A program made the translations under genes and the position numbers. 64,000 nucleotides of DNA from Crotophaga sulcirostris (taxonomy: Eukaryota; Chordata; Aves; Cuculiformes; Crotophagidae). Below the pieces are notes generated by a model that was not told where the DNA came from, did no database searches, and saw nothing but the letters and a program-made list of their open reading frames with translations. Of this stretch, positions 25,792 through 35,700 are shown in pieces. Numbering within the stretch: the first letter of the stretch is position 1; the number at the start of each line of letters is the position of its first letter. The stretch lies in NCBI GenBank assembly GCA_013397455.1, contig VYZB01000534.1, positions 232,629-296,628 on the forward strand, read 5' to 3'.

Positions 25792-25996
25792 CTTAAACGC
25801 TTCTCCTCTCCTCGGCAGGCTTTACGTGCCCCCCAGGGGGAGCCGCTAACCGCCCTCAGCAGCGGCAGAACCACCCCACCCCACCCCAACCGCCCCGGCT
25901 GCCGCGCGCCCACTGGACACGGAGGGAGGCAGAGGGAGGCACGGGGGGGGCAGGAGGAAGGCGCCGAGGTGGGTGGTGCCTGCGGGCACGCGCATG

Positions 25997-26014
25997 CCCG
26001 CCCCGCCCCGCCCC
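25997..26014 (-). promoter_or_regulatory. G-quadruplex motif / Sp1 cluster, - strand
   Basis: C-tracts of 3, 4, 4 and 4 bases with single-base spacers on the + strand give a four-tract G-quadruplex motif on the - strand. It is a near mirror image of the G-rich run starting at 26034, only 19 bases away, and the two could also pair as a long GC stem. Confidence 0.55.
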
Positions 26015-26033
26015 GCGTGACGCACCTCTCGCC

Positions 26034-26053
26034 GGGGCGGGGCGGGGAGTGGG
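26034..26053 (+). promoter_or_regulatory. G-quadruplex motif / Sp1 cluster, + strand
   Basis: Four G-tracts of 4, 4, 4 and 3 bases are separated by loops of 1, 1 and 3 bases. This satisfies the usual four-tract quadruplex pattern and also contains overlapping GGGGCGGGG Sp1 boxes. It lies about 460 bases upstream of the ATP11A start codon. Confidence 0.6.
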
Positions 26054-26324
26054 CGGAGCCGCGAGGCGGGCGGGGTTTGAGGCTGGGGCTGGGGCTCGGC
26101 CGGTAACCGGGCGGTTTCGCGCGCGCGCAGCGAGGGGGAGTGGCACGAAGGCAGCCCCGCTCCACCCGCCGGTTAAAGCCCAGGGCGGCGCGCGCGGGGC
26201 GGGCAGAGCCGCGCAGGGCGGTGAGGGGAGTGGCTGTTGGCGGCGGCTTTTCCTCTCCGCCTTCTCTCAGCGAAAGTGCGGCGGCAGCGGCGGCTCTGGG
26301 GCGGTGCGCGTGTCGGGGGGTGCT

Positions 26325-26384
26325 ATGAGGGGCCACGGTGCGCCGCGCCGTGGCGGTGGCGGCAGCGGCGAGCACATGGCATAA
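26325..26384 (+). other. Possible upstream ORF 1 in the ATP11A 5' leader
   Basis: An ATG opens a 19-codon frame (MRGHGAPRRGGGGSGEHMA) that closes at TAA 26382-26384. A second ATG at 26376 gives a minimal Met-Ala-stop ORF using the same stop. The frame is the same as the main ATP11A frame. It matters only if transcription starts upstream of 26325, which is unknown. Confidence 0.35.
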
Positions 26385-26441
26385 CCGGGGACGAGCGCCC
26401 GGCCAAGGGTAACGAGCAGCGGTGGAGCGCGGCTTCCCTGC

Positions 26442-26492
26442 ATGTGGAAAGTGAGGCGAGCCAGGGAGCCCGGCGGCACCGGCGAGTCCTGA
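26442..26492 (+). other. Possible upstream ORF 2 in the ATP11A 5' leader
   Basis: An ATG opens a 16-codon frame (MWKVRRAREPGGTGES) closing at TGA 26490-26492, only 21 bases before the ATP11A start and in the same frame. The short distance makes efficient reinitiation unlikely, so if present in the mRNA it would be expected to lower translation unless bypassed by leaky scanning. It has C at -3 and T at +4, a weak context. Confidence 0.4.
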
Positions 26493-26513
26493 AGCAGCCG
26501 GGCGGCGCCCGCC

Positions 26514-26552
26514 ATGGATTGCAGCCTCCTCCGGACCCTCGTGAGCCGATAC
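26514..26552 (+). CDS. ATP11A: ATP11A first coding exon (P4-ATPase phospholipid flippase), partial
   Basis: This 13-codon exon encodes MDCSLLRTLVSRY. Human ATP11A, as I recall it, starts MDCSLVRTLVHRY, so 11 of 13 residues agree; ATP11B and ATP11C start differently. The family member is a plasma-membrane and endosomal P4-ATPase that works with a CDC50 subunit and moves phosphatidylserine and phosphatidylethanolamine to the cytosolic leaflet; this exon supplies only the cytosolic N-terminal tip, before any membrane segment or catalytic motif. The start has a good Kozak context (GCCGCC-like, G at -3 and G at +4), and an in-frame TGA at 26490-26492 closes the frame upstream. The exon ends on a whole codon (TAC) followed by GTGAGT. 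It sits inside a CpG island, as expected for a broadly expressed gene. The next exon, expected to begin near CAGEENW, was not seen. The match is short, so a search with the assembled transcript would settle it. Confidence 0.8.
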
Positions 26553-26760
26553 GTGAGTACCGCCCGGCACCTCCGGGGGGGCTGCGGCCGCAGCTTGGGG
26601 GTCCCGGGGAAGCCGTGGGAGCCGCAGCGTGGGATTCCCTTTGGAAAAAGCGGAGGGTGCAGCCGGTGTTGGTGGGTCAGCCCTTCCCTGGGCGGCTGGC
26701 TCCTTCCCCCCGCCGCAGCTGACCCGAGGTTAAAGCGCTGCTGTGACCTACAGGGCGGGG

Positions 26761-29700
26761 AAGTGCGTCGTTATCAGGGCTGATAAAAACTCCAGGGCTT
26801 TTGTTTTGTTTTCCTTTCTCCTTGTTACATTTTTTTTTTCAGTCAGGCTGCCTCTTGTGGAATTATCCGCTTTGAATACGCTGACGAGTGGTCAGAATAG
26901 CCCTCAGGTTTTTAGTGCGTGCTAAGATTCAGACACGCAGAACCTGGTGTGCTTCGGAGCAAGAGTTGCTCTTGCTTGTCTGTCCCCTTGGTTTCCCCCA
27001 CCATCGTCTGAAAGAACGAATCATTAGTGCCATGGAGTGCATTCGAGTGTAGGTTGAGGTGTGTCAAGTGAGCACCAATCCGGTATCATTGAACTCCTAA
27101 CAGATGTTCATGGTAATGGTGTTAGAAAATCAGTGGGCTGCCAATAAACATGGGGTTATACAGTACAAGGGTCTGGGACCACCAATACCACAAAACTGAA
27201 AGTTTCTGATTTTGGTGTAGAAGAAATTTAAAAGAGATGAGGAGAGACAGCTGAGGTTTCCAAACACATGCAGCTTTGTGTGCCGTGTGGGAAGTGCTGT
27301 GAGGAAACTTTCATGCTCTGACCAAGTAAAAGTAAATGCACTTTTTTGTGCACGTTGAGAGCTATAGCCACATAGTATGGACTGAGATCTTCTTTAAGTA
27401 CTTATCGAAGACAAATAGCAGAGGTGAAAAACAACTGTGATTTTTTTTTTTGTTTTCTATTTACAATACTGTATTTTGTAGGATGAGGAGATAATGAAGA
27501 GGTGAGTATTGAAAGCCACTGTGTGTATATGTAGCCTTATCAAGTGGCCTTGAGGAAAGGAGGAGAAGACTCAAAATATTAAGAGGAACAAGAGAAGCAG
27601 TAGTCTCTGTGGATACGCAAAGCTCAGGTGAACCGTGCTGAGCTCTGTTTGGAAGCACGCAGGATCAGTTTGGGTGTAGTGATCTGTCAGTGCTGATCTA
27701 ACTTGGATTCAGTTTCAGGGGTTTTTGTCAAGTGTTTTCATGTGCTCACATCTGGCACCTGTACAAACAGCACATTCATTGTGCACAGAGCATGCTGTGG
27801 TTTCTAAATCTCTTCTGCATAATGTTGCTAACCTCTTTTTCAAAGCAGGCTTAAGCATCAAATATGAAAGAAATAGGCTTTTGAGTAACTACAGTAGTTA
27901 TTGTAAAAGATGGATGTACATGAGAAGACAGTATGTTGAAAATAAGGCACTTGAGCTTTTAAGTTGTGGACTGTCATCACCCTTCTGCACTGCTGATGAG
28001 AGTAATTCAGCAGTCTAAAAGCTAAGTGAAACATTATTATATCCCATGTGAGAAAGTGTTCCTATTTTGTAGATCGTACTACTTTCTATGTTGTATGTAT
28101 GCCAATAGGATATGTCTAGATAACTGCCTAGCTGTTCCAGGCTGCCTTGTATTTTTTCACCTGTTACTACTTGTTCTTTTGCATTCCTTTAGTTTGTTGA
28201 CTTGGAATCCTTTCTTCCAAGGGAAGATAATTTTGAAAAAAAAATCTGCTTTAAATGAACTTGTTCATTGTTTCAGTCAGGCCATTAAGATCTAGCAAGC
28301 TGATGCCTCTGTGTTGTGTTTTCTTTTTTTTTTAATTCCATGGCTCAACTATTTTTGTACAGCTACAGCAGTGAGACTGAAAATTGATAGTTTGAATGCT
28401 GGGCCTCAAACTGACTGCTGTACATGAGTAGCAGATGCACATGTCAGCAGTATTGCTCCGTAGTTGTTCACCTGAGCTCTTATACTTGCCAGCTATGCCT
28501 CACAAGTGTAGATGTGCTTGCTTGTTTCAAAACTGCTTTTTAATAAGAGAGGCAAGGCAGCAATGTTTCTGTAGGGAAGTCAGAAAGCATCTTGGGCTCA
28601 TAGCAAAGCTCGCTCAAGCTTGAGTTTAGTTGAAATCTATACACAAACTATTCAGTAATCAGGTTTGTAAAACTATGAAATTCTGTTCTGCAAGTTGTAT
28701 CCTGTACTCGTTCAGCTGCATGTCCTTCCCAGAGCACGCTGGTGTCTCGTTATCTTGAGATCCCTGGCTAATGCAGGCTGGAGATGTTGAGGTAGCTGGG
28801 AGCTCTTACCAGTGATGTGGTGTGGTTTTGGGTTAACAGTTGCTATGGAGACTTCTAGCAGAATGATTTTGAAGAGTTCTGCATAATTTATTTTCTTTAC
28901 TATATGTTGTAGGACATAATAGCAAAAGTTAGATACCAGCTTTCTTATCGTGATTGTGAAGGTTCCCCCATTGCCCTTTCTGTTACTGTTATTGCAGTCA
29001 CTGTCCTAAAGCAATGCAAAATAGCACACATCTCCAAAGCCCTTTGAAACCACAAGGATGACTGAGTGCTGCCAGTTTAAGTTGAAGTCAGTTTCCTGAT
29101 TAGTGTTTTCAAATACTTATCTGCTGTTGTACCTGCACTGAGTGTTGTGTTTTCTTTCTATCTTCCAGGCAATGGAACAGTTCACTGATGCTGATTGACA
29201 CATTCAGCATGTTAGTTGTACTTCATATCTCTTCACCAAGAGATGGTGTAGCCTCCTAGAAGGACAGAGGCAGCTATATATTTGTCTTACTAAATTTCTG
29301 AATTTACTTTGTTTTTCTCTTATGTCCATCCTGCAAATTCTTTTGTTGTTGTTTTCACTTCAGCTCTTATTTTCCCCTACCTTACTGCAGCTGTAATCAG
29401 CTTAAAAGACTGTTGGTAAAGACTGACTTTCTATATTTAAGGTGTTTGTTTCATTGTAGTGCAGCTGACATGAAGTTCAATGTAGTATGCCAAATGCTTT
29501 GTGATCTTTCAAGTTGAAATATAGCAATGTAACTTTTCTTAATTGCATCTAATGAGATTATTCTGTATATTTTACTGCTTCAAACTATATGAACATATAG
29601 CAGCATCTTTAAGTAATGAAATAGAAACATCTTCATATATAACTTTACCACTCCTTGGAGCCACAGAAGCTGAATAAACCTTCTACAATAAGATAAATAA

Positions 29701-32700
29701 GATAAATTTTGACAACTATTGTTTAATTTATTTTCCCAAATAATGGAAATAATTGTTACACGGGGGTAGTATGAAAATTGCCTGGGGCAAGTATACTGTT
29801 TGTCTCATACTCTAAAACGTAACCTCTTTTTCTGGATGTTGCTTTGCATCAGACAGCATGCTTCTCTCTTCTCCTTGGATTGTTTGTGCGTTTCCCAGAG
29901 GTTATGTGCTACCTTGGGGAGGGCAGCCTCACAGCCTGAGAATATGGAATTAGTGTGCAGTGTCCTGTAAGTGTTGTGCAAAGCCTGCTGTGTGCTCAGT
30001 AATGAGAGGAACTTGTTAGCTTGATTTAAGCAGTGTGCTACTTGGAGGAAAAAAACAAACATACAATGATAATTAAAACCATGTCCATACAAGATTAGCT
30101 TCTGGTTTATAGTTAGATTATTTGGGACATTGTGGATATCATTAAGCAATGTTTTTTCCATTAATGCAGTTGCATTAATTTTTTTCTGATAACTTATTTC
30201 TTGCTGATCCTGCTACTTCTGAAATTCTTCCTCTTTATAGTGAAGAGATGGCTAATAATCTTTAAACTGTCATCAAGATTTGTTTTATGTTTCATAAAAT
30301 GAACATTTACTTCCCTCAATAAAACACATGCATATGTCATTTAAATACTCATGGTGGCTGATTATGGCTCAATGTGGATTTGGATATTTCTGACTATAAT
30401 GGATTTGAATATATCTGGGCAATCTGGACAAAGTCACTTCTCAGTATACGTTTGTTTGGACACTTAATGGTTGCTGAACATCTTACAGCCTCTAGTGACA
30501 GTCTGTTCTGTGTATGTAAGACAGGTGGCCCTCCTCAGTAAATGCTTCTACCTAGGGTGATGGCTTAGGGTTGTACAATAAATACTGCTGGGTCAGAAGT
30601 CTGTATTACTGAAGAGTTTTGCCTGTATTATGTCGTATAGAGATCTTGCTGCTTCATTGCTTCTCCTCTTTCATGTTCTCCTATTACTTCAGGATTACAA
30701 ACCTGGATGTGAAGTGTTTGCCTGTGTGAATGTCTCTAAATGTGTATAGTAGAAGATAAGCATTTGTTTCCAAGAACGAACAGTGATTTATTGCAGCTCT
30801 GGCCTCTGGGAAGCTCCTGGCCTATTAGTTCTGCAGATACTTCTGAAAAATCTTTTTTTAGGGGGTTGGAGTAAGTGGGTTTTCAAATCAGTGCTTTATT
30901 TTTCACTTATATATAAGTGAGCCAACTGTAATCGTAGGTTGAGAAGATGATTTATTGGCATAACCAGGAAGTCAAGGGTTTTTAGCAAGCGCTCTGCTAA
31001 ATTTCATGGCAGCCTGTGGCTTTTGGTGCATGCATTTTGATTTTGTTTCTATTGGCAGTATAATTATAAAACTGTTTTCTAATTAGATTTCTTAAATATT
31101 TTACTTCTGTATGTATTAGTAGATATAAATGAATATTAACCTTCAAGGTTTTTTTACATTAACCAGCTTTGATACAGCAAAGTGCTTTGACCTGAAAGTT
31201 GGAGAAACTCTAAGTGTCAGTGCTCTGGAATTACTGTGTCTCAAAGAAGAGTCCATTTACCAAGTGTTTCAGATAACTTACTCTTTTTAATCTAAGCTCA
31301 GTTAATACATTTAAGGGTAAACTTGCGTTCCACTGCTTGATTTTTGCTTGTAGTCATTCACTTTTCTCTGTATCCTTGCAGACTGGTATCAGATGAGTAT
31401 TGTCTAGATGTTTCATAGTAAGGGTACCTGTTAAAATAAACAGTTTTCTCTCTAGCTGTCTCTTCTTGTAAGTCAAAAGGTTTGTGGTTTTGTGTTTTTT
31501 TTATTTTAGGGATTTAATTTGACAAAATCTTAAGCTGTTTTATATGTAATGTAGATGTGATTATATCTTGACTCTTTGCAAACTATCTTGACTGTACAAA
31601 AGATGTTCTCAGTAGGGGGCTATGCCTGTATTCGTGGGTCAGCAATTGGTAACTTGCATTTCTGAGGTGTGTCTATCCCTGGTATGTAATGCCTTTTTAT
31701 CTCTAGTGCAAGTCAGCATGTCACAATGTTTTCCTTGAAACCTGAGATGCTTCCCATCTCCCATATCTGCTTTACTGTGGGTACAGGTTCATTCTGGTAT
31801 GGAAAGTGGAACAGTGTGTCAAACAGCATGGGTAGCTTCTGAATTCCTGTTTCCCCAAGCACACTTGCTTTGTTATTCTCCTAATTGCCTTTTTTTTTGG
31901 AAGGGTGGAAGGGAAGAGTTTGTATTATGTGCTGCCTGCATACTTTTTAGTCTGTCACTTAAAGCTTTCAAACTCTGCTTTTTTTTACATACTCCAGAAG
32001 TTAATTTTGCTGAATGTTGAGAGTGGCTGATAAAATTTGGCACTTGTGCAAATCTAACTAGCTCTTGGGTACTAGTAGTGACTCTTGTGTTCATTCTGAT
32101 TTTGTAATGTACTTTTAAGATGTTTCACTATAATGCAAGGCTCAAAAAAATAAAACACCAGACACACTTTCTTCCCTCATCAATTATTTATTGCTATGGG
32201 GCAATAAAGACAGAATTGCATGGGCTTTGTTCCCCCTCCATCAATTGGCTAATTGACAGAAGAAAAACATTATTTACTACTTATTTTGAGAAGAAACAAA
32301 TGAAAATTGGACACTGTGTATGTAAAACAGCTCACTTACAGGAAGCCAGAGTGCATATCACAAGCTGGTTGCTATTGACTACAAAATATTGCTCATCTGC
32401 ACTCATCATATCCTTTCTGATAGTAGCAAACATTGCTTTTGGAGCATCTAAATTGCAGAAGTATTTCAGTGACTTAAAATAGATCAAGAACTTTTAACCT
32501 TGCATTTTTTAGCATCAGAAGTACTTGTCTCCTCTGAGACAAGAACTGCATAGTTGCTTCAGTCAGCATGTTTCTTGTTTGATTTTTTTTTTCAATTATT
32601 TAATATAGTTCCGCTTTTATGCCTTTTCTAAAGCACTACAGAATATCAATGCTGAAAGCAGGAAGCCTTTTCAGAATCGTTTTTGGGAATGGAGGAGGGC

Positions 32701-35700
32701 AAGGTACAACGTAGCACACTTAAAGCTCAACATCTCTGGTCACTGTTTCTCATTCATTTTCCTGTCATACTATGGTAACTTTAAGAAGAAAAGGGATAAG
32801 GTGGAATGGGATTTTCTGAGTCTACTTTTGAAACTTGAAATACTTAGAAAGCAGTAAGTGGGCTGACAAGTGAAATGTTCCGCAGGTACCACTGGCAGCT
32901 GCTGTTTGTGCTGTCAAGATGGGTATAATAAACTTTTAAAATCTAACTAGGTTTAAATGGAAGTAGAAAACAGTTGTTTTTTTAGGACCTGCAATCTGAT
33001 GGATGGTGAGATGCCTCCTCCATGTCATGTGAGAAAACTGCCACAGAAAAGACTGAGCAGATGTTTTAGCACCTATTATGCAACTGGATTCTACTTTACT
33101 GGTTTGGGTTTTTTTGAGCGAAATAGCCTGCCTTACCTCATGTAAGTCTTTTAGTCAGATTATATTTTTTCTGGAATATTACCTATTTTACTGATTTACC
33201 ATTGCACAGGAGAATGTACAATTTCTCTCTGTATAATTGTCAAGGGACATTTCAGTTGAAGTTCATCCTGAGCTATGAGGCAGAATGATACTGGAATGCT
33301 ATTATCTTTTCTGCTATAATTGCCATGGCAACAGCTGCAGGTAGACAAGGCAAACCAAGGGTTCTTTTTCTGTATCATACAGACACTAGGGTTTTTTTCT
33401 TCCCTCTCAGTAATGACTGAGAAGCTTGTGGCACAAACATGCTCTGACTCATCGTGTTTTCGGTTTCTTTTTTTTGTTCAATTTAGCTTTGATTTTAGTT
33501 TTATAAGTGAATATTTCTGATACTATATTAAAAATGCACTCTTTCTAGGAAGAAACTGGCAGCCTAGACTGGATTATTCTAGGAGTCTGAGATGGCTAGG
33601 AAGTTTGTTTGGAACATCATGGAAGACCACAGATTGATAAGACATCTTAATACCTTTGCAGATCTGAATGTTAACTTCTCTGTGCATTCATCTTTCCTTA
33701 GGACAGATGAGAGCATTGTCTAGCTCTTCCATAGAGAAATTGTAAGGGAAGCTTAATACTTTCAGGTAATAAAATTACTGTCACAGGAAAAAAACTGGAG
33801 GTGGACATAAGCCTATCATGACTGTGTCTTAGGGTGGTGTTTTTATATTGTTACTTGTGTTCTATACTGCTTCTCCTTTTGGTACCCCTGATTTCCCCCT
33901 TTATTTCTCCATCCACATACATGCGTGTGAATGCACATGCAGATGCATGCACATGTACTTCCTGAAACTGTATGCGGTTCATTTGGCAACGTCAAGGATT
34001 ATCCTAGGATTTACTAGAGACCCACATGTGTATTGGTGCTTAAAAATAAAAAAAAAAATTTATACTAGCTCTTCAGTCTTGTTACTGAGGTGTACTGTGA
34101 AACTGTTACGGAGTGCTTGTTCTTACTTATGTTATTACAGTAGTTGCTACAAGCATTAATGCGTAAGATTTTGGAGATTTCATAGGGACACTTTCCTATT
34201 TATTTTGCTCTTCCCTTTTTGAAATAGGAGACTGGTTCATTTGTTTCCTTCATTAATCTTTAAACTCATCTAGATACGGGGCAGGGTGAGGTGGGAATAG
34301 TGTTTCTTTTTTTCCTGGTGGCACTAACTAATCTCTTTGCTTCAGTCAAAAGAGGATTTCATCTAACCTATTTTAAATAGAGGATTAAGGACAATTAGGC
34401 TCTTCCTCTACTTCACCACTAAGATAGGATGTTGTGAAATCCTCTGAAAAGCACATCTGATGAAGAGCCAGTAAAGTTTTGCAAAATTAGTGTAAAAAAT
34501 AAAAATGGTTATATGCAACAAAAGAGACTTTGTATGAAGTACTTGTCCAGAGACAATTGTGTGGCTTAATTAGGGAAAGGGAAGGAACAGAACTGTTTAC
34601 CTAGTAGGTTTTTGTCTCTAATGCTTGTAATTTACATTGTGAGGTGGACATGTAGATGTACTGAAATTGATTTTCTTGTTGTCTCAGTTGCCCTAGCAAC
34701 TTGAAGTTCAAGCTTGGCATTTTTCATAGTGCTTTGCATCTTTTCAAAGTACTATTAATGAATTGTTTGCACAAATGATTATAATTAAGTACAAACACTA
34801 CTGACTTATCTGTGCTTGTATAACTATTTTATGCCACTCATAATTAATGTAAGTGGCTTCTCTTGAGGTGGATCTGAATCAGCAGTGGCATTTGATAGCT
34901 GACATTAAACTGCTATACTTGTTAGTAGGTCATTACTGAATAAAACCATGAAAAATGCTACTGTTATTGGAACATATGTGATGTACATAAAACACCATAA
35001 TGATTAATTCGAGGAGAAGTAGCTCAGTGTATTTTGGAGAAGGGTTGGCTACCAAATACATCCTGTAAAGGATAGAACATACTTATTTCCATGAACTGTG
35101 GCTAGTACACTGGGAAGCTACAAAGAAGGTAGTTGAATGACACTTGCTTCTCTAGAAATTGGTCTTACAATCTGAGTTTATCACTAGCAGTTGTAGGTAG
35201 TTTACTGATAAATAACAATTCCTTTATTTTTATTTCCTGCAGAACAGTAGTCTAGAGAGTTCAATCTAATCTTATTTTTGGATGATAATACACATGAAGG
35301 GTAGTCCAGAAAACCTGAAATTGTTTCTTTCCATTCACAAGGTGACTTGGAGTGGACTACACTGTCATTTCTCAGGCTGGGATAAACAGCGTTTCCTGAA
35401 GTAAAGGGATTGTTTGGTGCTGAGGTCCCAAAGCTGACTTCAAGGAGAGTTGGAGTCCTCTGTTAAAATAAATCTGGTACCTTTGCCTATAGCTTTGACT
35501 TGATGCTGTGCATTTGCTTGTCTTCTGTCTTAATCAGATATTTTAATCCTGGTATCTTTTAAGCTATCATTATCATTTAGCTCTTGTAGGTGGGCCTAGT
35601 ATCAAACTATACTGGTGAATAACAGAAATAACATACCAATCACTGGATGTGTTTTGGGCGAAGAAGCATTGTTGGGAAGAGTAGATGTGCTGCTTCCTCT

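Larger units (their letters stand above)
25800..26760 (+). promoter_or_regulatory. ATP11A: CpG island promoter and 5' UTR region of ATP11A
   Basis: The sequence changes abruptly from AT-rich DNA to about 950 bases of very GC- and CpG-rich DNA surrounding the first coding exon. Visible motifs include Sp1/KLF boxes (25997-26014 as C-rich, 26034-26053 as G-rich), an NRF1-like GCGCATGCCC near 25990, an ATF/CRE-like TGACGCA at 26018-26024 and a perfect E2F-type TTTCGCGC at 26115-26122. No TATA box is present at a useful distance, which fits dispersed CpG-island initiation. The transcription start cannot be fixed from sequence; it must lie upstream of 26514. The motif calls are by eye, and their use is inferred. 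Confidence 0.8.

Noticed and set aside
1..25800. TUBGCP3, the upstream neighbour of ATP11A in human
   Set aside because: No exon with recognisable gamma-tubulin complex protein sequence is visible on either strand.
25731..26570. 279-codon open frame on the - strand across the CpG island
   Set aside because: GC-rich DNA has few stops; the translation is low-complexity Ala/Pro/Arg/Gly with no domain, and it runs through a CR1 end.
26237..26722. 161-codon + strand frame overlapping the ATP11A exon in another frame
   Set aside because: It crosses the splice donor, is compositionally biased and has no recognisable domain; it is a CpG-island artefact.
33917..33960. CATACATGCGTGTGAATGCACATGC-type stretch as a microsatellite or Z-DNA tract
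   Set aside because: The repeat is too irregular and short to call.
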